Part shown: positions 26,057 to 34,300 of the stretch, piece by piece
Numbering within the stretch: position 1 is the stretch's first letter
How the letters are laid out: each line of letters begins with the position of its first letter
NCBI RefSeq assembly: GCF_014647115.1
Contig: NZ_BMOO01000001.1
Location: 434,001-498,000 of the forward strand
Length of the DNA stretch: 64,000 bases
Reading direction: 5' to 3'
DNA from: Halarchaeum rubridurum
GTDB taxonomy: Archaea; Halobacteriota; Halobacteria; Halobacteriales; Halobacteriaceae
The notes under the pieces: model-generated
What the model was told of the DNA's origin: nothing
The model's database searches: none
What the model saw: the letters and a program-made list of their open reading frames with translations, nothing else
Made by a program: the position numbers and the translations under genes

Positions 26057-26542
26057 TCAGGCGCGCGGGTCGCGGTCCGGGCCGGGGTAGTCGCCGCCGA
26101 CGACCACGGGGTAGAGCCGCTCGGGGTCGAAGAGACGCGCGAAACCGTCCGGCGGCGAGAAGCTCACGGTGACGTACTTCTTCACGGTCGCGTTCGTCTG
26201 TGCGCTCCGCAGCGACTCGTCGAAGGTGAGGACGCGCGCGGCGTCGCCGTGCGCGGCCGAGGCGAGCGCGGGATGGTCGCCATCGGGGTGCTCGACGAGC
26301 GTCGCCCGCGCTGCGACCTTCTCGCGCCAGTCGGCGGCGAGGGCGTCGTCGGCGAGGTCGGCGAGCACTGCTTCCGCGTCGTCGAGCAGCGCCTCGCTCG
26401 CCACGAGCGTCATCCACGAGTGCGCGCGCACGACGTCGAGGGCGTCGCGGGCGGCCCCGCCGACGAGGAGGTCCGCGGCGAGGACGTCGGCGTCGGCGAC
26501 GACCCGCGAGACGTCCGGTTCGTCCGGGTCGTGACTACGCAT
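26057..26542 (-). CDS. PIN-like domain protein
   Basis: This 161-residue haloarchaeal protein has the spacing of acidic residues seen in PIN domains: DADVLAADLL, SEALLDDAEAVL, GDHPALASAAHGDA and LTFDESL. It may therefore be a metal-dependent RNase. Its start overlaps the end of a 33-residue gene by eight bases, a layout like that of small toxin-antitoxin pairs, though many PIN proteins are housekeeping enzymes. The C-terminal part (LYPVVVGGDYPGP) is not typical of VapC. Confidence 0.7.
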   Translation of the reverse strand: MRSHDPDEPDVSRVVADADVLAADLLVGGAARDALDVVRAHSWMTLVASEALLDDAEAVLADLADDALAADWREKVAARATLVEHPDGDHPALASAAHGDAARVLTFDESLRSAQTNATVKKYVTVSFSPPDGFARLFDPERLYPVVVGGDYPGPDRDPRA

Positions 26543-26636
26543 CGTCCCCCCGACGCTCGGTGAGGGCCTCGCGGACGTCGTCGAGGGCGACGTCGTACTC
26601 CGCACCACGCTCGAAGAGGGCGTCCCAGCGTTCCAT
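26535..26636 (-). CDS. 33-residue partner of the PIN-like protein
   Basis: This tiny acidic protein, beginning MERWDALFERGAEY and ending LTERRGDDA, overlaps the PIN-like gene start by eight bases. Similar short peptides of the form M-D/E-R-W-D-A-L-F-E-R occur in other haloarchaea by memory. The sequence predicts one or two amphipathic helices. It could mask or bind the PIN-like protein, but this is inference. Confidence 0.6.
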   Translation of the reverse strand: MERWDALFERGAEYDVALDDVREALTERRGDDA

Positions 26637-26668
26637 ACGCGACGGCGAGGGCCGGCGCGCGGATAAAG

Positions 26669-27643
26669 TCACGCGTCGGCGTCGCGTCCCCCGTCCGGGA
26701 TGGCGTGCCAGCGCTCGGACGGGACGGCGACGGTCGTCTCTTCCGGGGGGTCGTTCGGCGCGTACGCGACGAGTTCGGCGTCGCCGACGGCGAGCGTGAC
26801 GCGGTGGGCGGCGTCCTCGCGGACGGCGCGAGTGACACGCGCGGGGACCCCGTCGGGCGCGTCGACGCCGATGCGGACGTGTTCGGGGCGGACGGCGAGC
26901 GTGCCGGCGGGCGCGTCGAGTCCCGCGGGGAGGGCGGCGCTCTCGACGACGGTCGCGCCGGTGAAGGCGGCGACGAAGCGGGTCGCGGGGCGCTCGAAGA
27001 CGTCCGCAACGGGGCCGACCTGTGCGACGCGGCCGTCGCGGAGGACGGCGACGCGGTCGGCGACGGCGCGCGCGGTCGTCCGGTCGTGGGTGACGTACAC
27101 CGCCGTCTCGTCGGCGAGGACGTCGACGAGGTCGTCGCGGAGGCGCTCGCGCGTGGGCGCGTCGAGCGCGGAGAGCGGTTCGTCGAGGAGAAAGACGTCG
27201 GGGCGGACGCAGAGCGCGCGCGCGAGCGCGACGCGCTGTTTCTCGCCGCCGGAGAGCGTCCCGGGGAAGCGTTCGGCGAGGTCGGCGACGCCGAGGCGGG
27301 CGAGGAGGGCGTCGGGGTCGCGGGCGTCCTCGTGGTACTTCGCGCCGAAGGCGACGTTCTCGCGGACGCTGCGGTGCTCGAAGAGCGCGTACTGCTGGAA
27401 GACGAAACCGAAGCCGCGTTCCTCGGGCGGGACGCCGTCGAGCGAGCGGCCGTCGAGTTCGAGACGGCCCGCGTGGTCGTGGAAGCCCGCGAGGAGTTCG
27501 AGGAGGAGCGTCTTGCCGCTCCCCGAGGGGCCGAGGAGACAAAGCGTCTCGCCGTCGCGGACGGCGAGGTCGGCGGCGACGTCGAAGGTCGTGGCGTCGT
27601 CGCGGAAGGCGGCGCGGACGTCGAAGCGAAGCACTAGCGCCAC
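26669..27643 (-). CDS. tungstate/molybdate ABC transporter ATP-binding protein
   Basis: This 324-residue ATPase has Walker A GPSGSGKT, the signature LSGGEKQR, Walker B VFLLDEP and the switch histidine in THDRTTA. The C-terminal third is a TOBE-like regulatory domain (VRPEHVRIG) seen in oxyanion importers. ATG 27643 gives a ten-base overlap with the permease; GTG 27634 (TAGTG, one-base overlap) is an equally plausible start. It completes a three-gene importer. Confidence 0.88.
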   Translation of the reverse strand: MALVLRFDVRAAFRDDATTFDVAADLAVRDGETLCLLGPSGSGKTLLLELLAGFHDHAGRLELDGRSLDGVPPEERGFGFVFQQYALFEHRSVRENVAFGAKYHEDARDPDALLARLGVADLAERFPGTLSGGEKQRVALARALCVRPDVFLLDEPLSALDAPTRERLRDDLVDVLADETAVYVTHDRTTARAVADRVAVLRDGRVAQVGPVADVFERPATRFVAAFTGATVVESAALPAGLDAPAGTLAVRPEHVRIGVDAPDGVPARVTRAVREDAAHRVTLAVGDAELVAYAPNDPPEETTVAVPSERWHAIPDGGRDADA

Positions 27644-28593
27644 CCCCCTGTCTCGCGGGTGAGCGCGCGGACGACGAGGAAGACGACGACGCAGACGGCG
27701 AGGAGGCAGACGGCGACGGCGACGGCGGCATCGAAGTTCACGTCGAGTTCACGGACGACGAAGACGGAGCCGAACATCGCCTGCACGCGCTCGCCGGCGG
27801 GCGGGTAGAAGACGGTGACGTTGTAGGCGACGACGGCGACGGCACCGTACTCGGAGACGGCGCGCGCCCACGAGAGGACGGCCCCGGAGAGGACGCCGCG
27901 AACGGCGAGCGGCGCGGTGACGCGGCGGAAGGTCTCGAAGCGCGACGCGCCGAGCGAGCGCGCGGCACGTTCGGCGTCGCGGTCGACCGTCTCGAACCCC
28001 TCGCGCGCGCCGTTGACGGCGTAGGGCGCGCTGACGAACGTGAGCGCGAGTACGAGGCCGGGGACGGCACCGAGGACGGGGAGCGACGGGAGCGCACCGC
28101 CCTCACCGAACGCGAGGAGGACGGCGAGGCCGGCGACGCTGTGCGGGACGACGAGCGGGAGGTCGACGAGCGCCTCGACGACCGGGCGGCCCGCGAAGTC
28201 GCGGCGCAACAGGAGCGCGAGCGGGACGCCGAGGAGACAGGCGAGCAGCGTGGCGAGCAGCGGGCCGTAGACGGAGAGGTAGAGCGTCCGCCGGACGTCG
28301 GGGCGCGCGAGCGCGGCGAGCACGCTCTCGGGCGACGCGACAGTGACGAGCGTAACGAGCGGGTAGACGAGTGCGACGAGGAGCGCGCCGCCGAGGCAGG
28401 CGGCGACGACGCCGAACGCGCCGCGGTCGGCGAGCGCGCCGAGACAGGCGGCGCTGACGACGGCGAAGACGACGTACAGGGTGGGACGACCGAGGGCGTC
28501 GGCGACGAGGAACGCCGCGACCTGTACGGCGGCGACGGCGAGCACGAGCACGCGGCGACCGACGGACGACGCGGCCGGACGGACGGCGACCAC
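27634..28593 (-). CDS. tungstate/molybdate ABC transporter permease
   Basis: This 319-residue permease has two parts: about four N-terminal helices in the first 100 residues, then a ModB/WtpB-like core with the EAA-type loop YAVNGAREGFETVDRDAERAARSLGASRFETF. The extra N-terminal helices are not in the shortest ModB proteins. It lies three bases after the binding-protein gene and overlaps the ATPase gene. Confidence 0.85.
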   Translation of the reverse strand: MVAVRPAASSVGRRVLVLAVAAVQVAAFLVADALGRPTLYVVFAVVSAACLGALADRGAFGVVAACLGGALLVALVYPLVTLVTVASPESVLAALARPDVRRTLYLSVYGPLLATLLACLLGVPLALLLRRDFAGRPVVEALVDLPLVVPHSVAGLAVLLAFGEGGALPSLPVLGAVPGLVLALTFVSAPYAVNGAREGFETVDRDAERAARSLGASRFETFRRVTAPLAVRGVLSGAVLSWARAVSEYGAVAVVAYNVTVFYPPAGERVQAMFGSVFVVRELDVNFDAAVAVAVCLLAVCVVVFLVVRALTRETGGWR

Positions 28594-28596
28594 GGG

Positions 28597-29673
28597 TCAG
28601 AGCGAGAGCGGGCCGAGCGAGTCGCGCGCCTCGGCCGCGGCCATCACGGCGTCGGGGACGGCGTCGGCGTGGCGCGCCGGGACGACCGCGGGGTCAAGCG
28701 TCTCGAAGCCATCCACGGCGAGCGTCGCCGCGCCCTCACCGAGGGTGTAGGCGACCCACGACGCGCCCGCGTCGGGGTGCTCGGCGGTGGTCGGCACCGT
28801 GACGCCGTAGGCGATGGGCGCGCCGACGTAGGTCGTCCCGCCGGCCTCGACCGTGGCCTGTGCGTAGTGGTCGGCGTCCGCCTCGGTGGCCCCGGAGAGG
28901 TCGACGGCGGTCTGGAGGTCCACCGTCTCGACGTCGTGGGTCGCCCCGAAGGAGCGATACGACCACGCGTAGTCGAGTTTCCCCGTCCGGAGCTGGCCGA
29001 TCAGGTCGACTTCGTCGCTCGCGGGGACCGTCGCGTTCGCCCGGAGCGCCGCCGCCGTGGCGTCGTCGTAGAGCCGTTCGCCCTCGTAGGGAATCGCGCC
29101 GAGCTGCATCGACATCAGCGCGCGATAGCCGTTCGGGTCGACCGCGGGGTCGGAGTGACCGACCGCCACATCGTCGCGCGCGAGGACGTCCCACCACGTC
29201 TCGGGGCCGAACTCGTCGCTGTACGTCGAGTCCTCGGTGTACGCGACCGTCATCGCGTTCGTGGCGAACACCGCGTACCAGTCGCCGTAGTCGGGGAGGA
29301 GGTCGTCGCGGAGCAGCCGGAAGTCCGCGACCGCGAGGACGTCCGCGGCGCGGTGGGGCGGCTGCGTCACCTTCTTCGTCGAGCGCACGGAGCCCGCGGA
29401 CTCCTGGGCGACCGTGACGTCGCGCTCCGCGGTGTACCCCGCCTCGACGTCGGCGTACGCCGCGGTGAGGCTCCCGGCGTGGAAGACCGTGAGTGCGTCG
29501 GCACTCGTCGTCGACGCGCCTGACGCACCCGATTCGTCCGACGCGGACGTGCCGGTGGCCCCCGCGCCCTCCACCCCCCTGTCGTCGGTCCCGCCGACGC
29601 ACCCGGCGAGACCGCCGAGGCCCGCCGCGCCGAGCGCGCCGAGGACGTCGCGACGCGACCGTTGTTTCGTCAT
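28597..29673 (-). CDS. tungstate/molybdate-binding lipoprotein
   Basis: This 358-residue extracellular binding protein starts with a twin-arginine signal and lipobox: SRRDVLGALGAAGLGGLAGC, so the mature protein is anchored through Cys25. After a Ser/Thr/Gly/Ala linker (about residues 28-57), LTVFHAGSLTA begins the ModA/WtpA-type domain, with FATNAMTVAYTEDS and VGHSDPAVDPNGYRALM matching oxyanion-site regions. The frame extends upstream, but ATG 29673 gives the signal peptide. The exact oxyanion is not certain. Confidence 0.88.
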   Translation of the reverse strand: MTKQRSRRDVLGALGAAGLGGLAGCVGGTDDRGVEGAGATGTSASDESGASGASTTSADALTVFHAGSLTAAYADVEAGYTAERDVTVAQESAGSVRSTKKVTQPPHRAADVLAVADFRLLRDDLLPDYGDWYAVFATNAMTVAYTEDSTYSDEFGPETWWDVLARDDVAVGHSDPAVDPNGYRALMSMQLGAIPYEGERLYDDATAAALRANATVPASDEVDLIGQLRTGKLDYAWSYRSFGATHDVETVDLQTAVDLSGATEADADHYAQATVEAGGTTYVGAPIAYGVTVPTTAEHPDAGASWVAYTLGEGAATLAVDGFETLDPAVVPARHADAVPDAVMAAAEARDSLGPLSL

Positions 29674-29733
29674 AGATACAACGCCCGCGGCCGGCGACAT
29701 AACGGTTTTGCTCGGGGCTCGGGTAGAGTGGGT

Positions 29734-30426
29734 ATGGACGCCGACGCCGGCTTCGACGCCAGCCTCCGCGCCGACGATGTCCCGTTCGACGCGCGCGACG
29801 CCGCCCTCCTCCGCGCCATCGACGACGCCGGCTCGCTGAACGCCGCGAGCGACCGCCTCGGGCGCTCCTACTCCCGCGCCCACGAACGACTCGACGCGCT
29901 GGAGGACGCCTTCGGGCCGCTCGTCGAGCGCACGCGCGGCGGCCCCAGCGGCGGCGGCACGACGCTCACCGACGGCGGCCACGCGCTCGTCGCCCGCTTC
30001 GAGCGCCTGCGCGACGGCTACGCTGCCATCGCCGAGACGAGCGCCGCCGTCCTCGTCGGCACCGTGGCGGAGCGGACGGGCGAGCTCGGCGTCGTCGACA
30101 CCGACGCGGGCGCGATACGCGCGCTCGTCCCCCCGGACGCCGAGCGCGTCGACGTGAGCGTCCGCGCCGACGCCGTCACCCTCCACGACCCCGCCGAGAC
30201 GCCGGCCGCCGACGCCACGAGCGCGCGCAACCGCTTCGCGGGCGTCGTCACCGCCGTCGAACGCGGTGACGCCGTCGCCCGCATCGCCGTCGACGTCGGC
30301 GCGGAGACGCCGCTCGACGCGTTGCTCACGACGGACAGCGTCGAGCGACTCGGCGTCGCGGAGGGAAAGCGAGTCGTCGCGTCGTTCAAGGCCACCGCGA
30401 CGCGCGCGACGCCGCGGGAGACGTGA
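29734..30426 (+). CDS. ModE-like regulator with TOBE domain
   Basis: This 230-residue protein has an N-terminal LysR/ModE-type winged helix: ARDAALLRAIDDAGSLNAASDRLGRSYSRAHERLDALE and the wing GGTTLTDGGHAL. The C-terminal TOBE-like portion (about residues 150-225, FAGVVTAVERGDAVARIAVDVG) binds oxyanions in related proteins. It is divergent from the importer, only 60 bases away, so it very likely controls it. ATG 29734 fits; the frame is also open upstream. Confidence 0.85.
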   Translation: MDADAGFDASLRADDVPFDARDAALLRAIDDAGSLNAASDRLGRSYSRAHERLDALEDAFGPLVERTRGGPSGGGTTLTDGGHALVARFERLRDGYAAIAETSAAVLVGTVAERTGELGVVDTDAGAIRALVPPDAERVDVSVRADAVTLHDPAETPAADATSARNRFAGVVTAVERGDAVARIAVDVGAETPLDALLTTDSVERLGVAEGKRVVASFKATATRATPRET

Positions 30427-30446
30427 GTCAGGCGAGAGAAACTGAA

Positions 30447-30527
30447 GAAGCCTAGGCCGGGATTTGAACAGCGTCAGACGGTCGCTCCCTTCGGTCGCGC
30501 TGCGACTGACTGGCTCAACTCCCGGCT
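30447..30527. repeat. tRNA-Thr 3'-end copy with large inverted repeat
   Basis: Bases 30447-30469 are identical to 30560-30582, which are the T-arm and acceptor end of tRNA-Thr (23 bases). The rest forms an imperfect inverted repeat: the arm starting GCCGGGATTTGAAC pairs with one reading GCCGGGAGTTGAGC on the other strand. The loop (30475-30507) matches 29 of 33 bases of the segment after tRNA-His on the opposite strand. Confidence 0.75.
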
Positions 30528-30561
30528 ACGGCTACTGCTCGTCACGTGGTTCCTCGAAGGA

Positions 30562-30633
30562 AGCCTAGGCCGGGATTTGAACCCGGGGTCTCGTCCTTAC
30601 CAAGGACGCGCTTTACCGCTAAGCTACCCAGGC
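30562..30633 (-). tRNA. tRNA-Thr (anticodon GGT)
   Basis: A complete 72-base cloverleaf reads on the minus strand: acceptor GCCTGGG/CCTAGGC, D stem GCTT/AAGC, anticodon stem CGTCC/GGACG with loop TTGGTAA, T stem CCGGG/CCCGG with TTCAAAT, discriminator T. No intron is present and CCA is not encoded. Its 3' end is repeated 113 bases downstream. Confidence 0.95.
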
Positions 30634-30696
30634 AGGCACTCTTCCGTAGCCCGGTTTCGACTTTAGGGGTTTCGATTCGCGGTGGCGACGAGGGCC

Positions 30697-31368
30697 CTAG
30701 TGGTCGGTCGCGGAGGGGCGGACGGCGTCGTCGCCGTCGGGGGCGGACGGGCCGGCGACGCGCGCCATCACGTCCGCGGGGCGTTCCGGGAGGACCTCCG
30801 CGGGGGAGCCGAGCGGGCGTTCGCCCCACGAGTCCGCGAGGCCGACGGCGTACTGGCGGAGGCCGCGGGGGACGTCCGTGCCGACCGCGCTCGCGCCCGC
30901 GACGGCAGCGAGGTCGAAGACGGAGGCCTCGAGGGAGCGCGTCGTCGACTCGCGGCCGGCTTGGGCGTCCGTGCGCTCACGGCCGAACTCCCGGACGGTC
31001 CGGACGGCGGCGTCGGCGGCCTCGGTGCGCGCGAGCAGGCGAAAGCCCTTGGCGACGAGCACGTCGGCGGCGAGCACGTCGAGGTCGGCGGGCGTGTCCG
31101 CGTCGGCGTCGGCGCTCGTCCACGGCACCGTCTCCACGAGGTCGCGGGTGAGCACGAGACCCTCGTAGACGAGCTGGACGCCGGCGGCGCGCTCCGCGAG
31201 CCCGTCGTCGGCGCGGCCGGGCGTCGCGTCCGCCGCGAGAAAGACGAGCGCGCCCGGGACGACCGAACACTGAGCGAGGCGGTCGTCCATCGCGCGCCGG
31301 AGGTCGGACGGTTCGACGTCCCGAACCGCGTCGCGTGCGGCGGCCCGGGCCTGCTCGGCCTCTTCCAT
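30697..31368 (-). CDS. DUF7114-type protein (helical, prenyl-synthase-like)
   Basis: This 223-residue Ala-rich helical protein is of a haloarchaeal type I recall as DUF7114; the block LAADVLVAKGFRLLARTEAADAAVRTVREFGR suggests a polyprenyl-synthetase-like fold without the DDxxD metal motif, so enzymatic activity is doubtful. ATG 31368 was chosen because the 20 residues upstream are basic and unlike the protein. The gene lies between nadE and tRNA-Thr on the same strand. Confidence 0.7.
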   Translation of the reverse strand: MEEAEQARAAARDAVRDVEPSDLRRAMDDRLAQCSVVPGALVFLAADATPGRADDGLAERAAGVQLVYEGLVLTRDLVETVPWTSADADADTPADLDVLAADVLVAKGFRLLARTEAADAAVRTVREFGRERTDAQAGRESTTRSLEASVFDLAAVAGASAVGTDVPRGLRQYAVGLADSWGERPLGSPAEVLPERPADVMARVAGPSAPDGDDAVRPSATDH

Positions 31369-31444
31369 CGGTTCGACGTAGCCCGGCGAACGGCAAAGGC
31401 CTTTGGAAAGCACGGACACCCGTCGCACGTCGCGTTTCGGCCGC

Positions 31445-32254
31445 TCAGAAGAGCGCGTCGGGCGCGGGCGGAACGTGGCGCTTGTGTTCGCTCGCCGCGT
31501 GGAGCTCCCGGACGTGCTCGACGTTCTCCGTCGTCGTTTCGGCTATCTCCGCCGTGGCCGCGGGCGGAACGCCGCCGTCTATCGTCAACGCGATGACGGC
31601 GTCGAGCGTGTCGTAGTCCATCCCGATCTCCGCCTCGTCAGTCTGACCCGCCCAGAGGCCCGCCGTCGGCGTCTTCTCCACGAGGTCCGTCGCCGCGCCG
31701 AGGTCCGCGGCGAGCTGTCGGACCTGCTGTTTGTACAGCGTGCCGAGCGGGTGGCAGTCGACCGCACCGTCGCCGTACTTCGTGAAGTAGCCGATTGCGG
31801 CCTCCGTGCGGTTCCCCGTCCCGAGGACGAGCGCGCCCTCGTGGTTGGCGACGAGGTAGAGCAACACCGCCCGCGAGCGCGCGCGGGCGTTCCCGACCGC
31901 GACCTTGTCGCCCTCCGCCTCCGGGACGGCGTCGAGGAACTCGTTCACGATGGGGTTTATCTCGAGGACGTCGTACTCGATGCCGAGTTCCTCGGCGACG
32001 CGCTCGGCGTCGCTCATGTTGTCCGCGTCGCTCACCTCGCCCGGCATCACGAGGCCGTGGACGTTCGCCGCACCGAGGGCCTCCACCGCGAGGTAGGCCG
32101 TCGTCGTCGAGTCGACGCCACCCGAGAGCCCGACGACGGCGCGCTCCGCGCCCGCGTCCGCCAGTCGCCCCTCGATGAACGTCTCGATGTGCGCGCGCTG
32201 TGCGTCGAGTTCCTTCTCCGAGAACCGCAGGTCGAGCGGCTCGATGTCGGCCAT
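31445..32254 (-). CDS. nadE: NAD+ synthase (ammonia-dependent)
   Basis: This 269-residue enzyme makes NAD+ from deamido-NAD+ with ATP. The pyrophosphatase P-loop SGGVDS is at residues 44-49, and GTGNRTEAAIGYFTKYGDGAVD is the substrate-binding block. There is no glutaminase domain, so free ammonia is the nitrogen source. The gene is directly upstream of the DUF7114-type gene with a 76-base gap and is convergent to nothing nearby. Confidence 0.95.
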   Translation of the reverse strand: MADIEPLDLRFSEKELDAQRAHIETFIEGRLADAGAERAVVGLSGGVDSTTTAYLAVEALGAANVHGLVMPGEVSDADNMSDAERVAEELGIEYDVLEINPIVNEFLDAVPEAEGDKVAVGNARARSRAVLLYLVANHEGALVLGTGNRTEAAIGYFTKYGDGAVDCHPLGTLYKQQVRQLAADLGAATDLVEKTPTAGLWAGQTDEAEIGMDYDTLDAVIALTIDGGVPPAATAEIAETTTENVEHVRELHAASEHKRHVPPAPDALF

Positions 32255-32372
32255 ACGCGGGGCTACACCCGGCGACGACTAAAACCCACTCGCCGGCGCG
32301 AAACGCTGGACGCACGTCCAGTGGCGAAACGCTACGTTCAAGTGGGAGAGCGGACTACGACGTGACGCACGA

Positions 32373-32443
32373 GCACCGGTGGTCTAGTGGTAGGACATGA
32401 GCTTCCCAAGCTCATAGCCCGGGTTCAATTCCCGGCCGGTGCA
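32373..32443 (+). tRNA. tRNA-Gly (anticodon CCC)
   Basis: A complete 71-base cloverleaf: acceptor GCACCGG/CCGGTGC, D stem GTCT/GGAC, anticodon stem TGAGC/GCTCA with loop TTCCCAA, T stem CCGGG/CCCGG, discriminator A. No intron. The multi-hairpin repeat (family A) begins 21 bases downstream. Confidence 0.95.
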
Positions 32444-32761
32444 TTTCCATCTTTTTCCGAGTCGGGTGCGCGGGGGCGCACCCGTCCCCGCAAAAGCATG
32501 GTCCACGCGAGCGAAGCGAGTGTGGGGCCAGCGAGGCCCCACGGGTCTCGCAGGGGTGAAAAACCCCCGAGCGACGAAGTCGCTCGGTGAAACTCGCGCT
32601 TCGCGCGAGTACAGTATAGCGACCGCGCGCCTCATAGTCGCGTGACACGCGTCGTCAACGGCGAACACCGGCCACCGTACGGTTCGTGTTCGCAGTTACG
32701 GTCAGTTCCTCCGGGCGGAGCGAGCAGCGAACTCGACGAGCGGAGAAACAGACAGTCCGCC
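32444..32761. other. 318-base gene-free region after tRNA-Gly
   Basis: The region starts with a T-rich stretch after tRNA-Gly (CTTTTT at 32451-32456, a probable terminator) and holds family A copy 2 (32464-32612). The rest, up to the end of the convergent purine permease gene, has no feature I can support; open frames crossing it are artefacts of the repeat and base composition. Confidence 0.6.
32464..32612. repeat. multi-hairpin dispersed repeat, family A copy 2
   Basis: The core 32500-32563 matches 3426-3489 at 60 of 64 bases. Flanking stems are GGGTGCGC/GCGCACCC (32464-32483), CCGAGCGAC/GTCGCTCGG before the invariant GGTGAAACTCG (32586-32596), and CTCGCGC/GCGCGAG (32593-32609). Each stem differs in sequence from copy 1 but occupies the same place. 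Confidence 0.8.
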
Positions 32762-34210
32762 TCAGACGGCGGTCTGGAGGATGCCGCTGGTGCGGACGAA
32801 GAAGTAGACGAGGAAGGCGAGGGCGAGGAGCCACTGACCGATGCGGACCTCGTCGTAGTCGCCGACGGCTGTCTTGACGACGGGGTAGGCGATGATGCCG
32901 GCGGCGATGCCGTAAGCGATGGAGTACGTGAAGGGCATCACGAGAATCGTGAGGCCGGCGGGTATCGCGTGCGTGAGGTCGTCCCAGTCGATGGCGGTGA
33001 CGTTCGAGAGCATCAGGATGGCGACGACGACGAGCGCGATGTGGCTCGCGTACTGGGGAATCGCGGCGGCGAGCGGGACGACGGCGAGCGAGAGGAGGAA
33101 GAGGACGGCGACGACGAGCGCGACCATGCCCGTCCGCCCGCCCTCCTCGACGCCGGTCGCGGACTCGACGTAGGTGGTGACGGTGGAGGTGCCGAGCATC
33201 CCGCCGACGGTGGTGCCGACCGCGTCCGCCATCAGCGGCCGGTCGGCGTCCGGGAGGTCGCCGTCGTCGTCGAGGAAGCCGCCGGCCTGCCCGACGCCGA
33301 CGAGCGTCCCCGCGGTGTCGAAGAAGTCGACGAAGAAGAACGTAAAGACGATGAGCGCGAAGCTGAAGGCCTCGACGTCCGCGAAGCCGCGGAGGAACGC
33401 GCCGACGAGCGGGCCGATGTCGTACTGGGCCTGCGGGAGTTCGCTCGCGGCGATGCCGCCGCGCTGGACGAACTCGCCGATGAGGACGCCGGGGCTGACG
33501 ACGCCGGCGAGCGTGAGGACGGCCCCCGCGGCGGAGGTGGCGAGGATGCCGACGATGATGCTGCCCGTGACGCCGCGGGCGTAGAGCGCGAGCGTGAAGA
33601 AGAGCCCGACGAGCGCGAGGACGGCGACGGGATTCTGCGCGAGGTTCCCGAGCGTGAGGAGCGTCGCGGGGTCGTCGGCGACGACGCCCATCGCCTGCAA
33701 GCCGATGATGGCGAGGAAGAGCCCGATACCGGTGCCGACGGCGAACTTCACGGGCTCGGGGAAGAGGTTGATGACGTACTCGCGCGCGCCGACGGCGGTG
33801 AGGAGGATGAAGACGACGCCCTCGACGACGACGGCGGCGAGCGCCGTCTCCCACGGCACGCCGAGCGTGCCGACGACGGTGAACGCGAAGAAGGCGTTGA
33901 GCCCGAGGCCGGGCGCGAGGCCGAACGGCCGGTTCGCGTAGAACGCCATGACGAGCATCGCTATCGCCGACGCGAGGAGCGTGACGACGGCGAGCATCTG
34001 GACGGTCTGGTCGTGGCTGTAGCCGGCGAGCGCGACGCCGGGTTTGACGACCTCGCCGTCGGCCGTGACCTGCGTCATAATGGACGGGTTGACGACGACG
34101 ATGTACGACATCGCCAGGAAGGTCGTGATGCCGGCGACCACCTCCGTGCGCAGGTCGGTGTTGTGCTCCTCGAAACCGAAGTACGCCGCGAGTGTATCGG
34201 TGAACCCCAT
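32762..34210 (-). CDS. AzgA-type purine (adenine/guanine/hypoxanthine) permease
   Basis: This 482-residue protein with about 12 to 14 helices matches the AzgA branch of the nucleobase transporter family, with GITTFLAMSYIVVVNP, FGLAPGLGLNAFFAF and TFFFVDFFDTAGT as signatures. It takes up purine bases with protons. The TATA-like CAGTTAAGTC (minus strand, 34241-34250) is 31 to 40 bases before ATG 34210. The phosphoribosyltransferase-type gene directly upstream on the same strand suggests joint purine salvage control. A palindrome lies at 34301-34315. Confidence 0.92.
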   Translation of the reverse strand: MGFTDTLAAYFGFEEHNTDLRTEVVAGITTFLAMSYIVVVNPSIMTQVTADGEVVKPGVALAGYSHDQTVQMLAVVTLLASAIAMLVMAFYANRPFGLAPGLGLNAFFAFTVVGTLGVPWETALAAVVVEGVVFILLTAVGAREYVINLFPEPVKFAVGTGIGLFLAIIGLQAMGVVADDPATLLTLGNLAQNPVAVLALVGLFFTLALYARGVTGSIIVGILATSAAGAVLTLAGVVSPGVLIGEFVQRGGIAASELPQAQYDIGPLVGAFLRGFADVEAFSFALIVFTFFFVDFFDTAGTLVGVGQAGGFLDDDGDLPDADRPLMADAVGTTVGGMLGTSTVTTYVESATGVEEGGRTGMVALVVAVLFLLSLAVVPLAAAIPQYASHIALVVVAILMLSNVTAIDWDDLTHAIPAGLTILVMPFTYSIAYGIAAGIIAYPVVKTAVGDYDEVRIGQWLLALAFLVYFFVRTSGILQTAV

Positions 34211-34300
34211 GCGGTACGTCCGTGGATACCCCGTCGTGCGGACTTAACTGTTACCACCTGGGTTGCACGACACTGTGGGTATCGGGAACTTCGGTCGTCG

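Noticed and set aside
26669-29673. Sulfate or phosphate specificity for the ABC importer
   Set aside because: The HAGSLTA start of the binding protein, the permease type and the divergent ModE/TOBE regulator point to tungstate or molybdate.
30447-30530. A second complete tRNA gene
   Set aside because: Only the T-arm and acceptor end match; no anticodon or D arm can be folded, so it is a partial copy.
32384-32668. Open frames covering tRNA-Gly and the family A repeat
   Set aside because: They include the tRNA sequence and the hairpin repeat. The same peptide-like string appears from copy 1 because the DNA is repeated, not because a protein is conserved.
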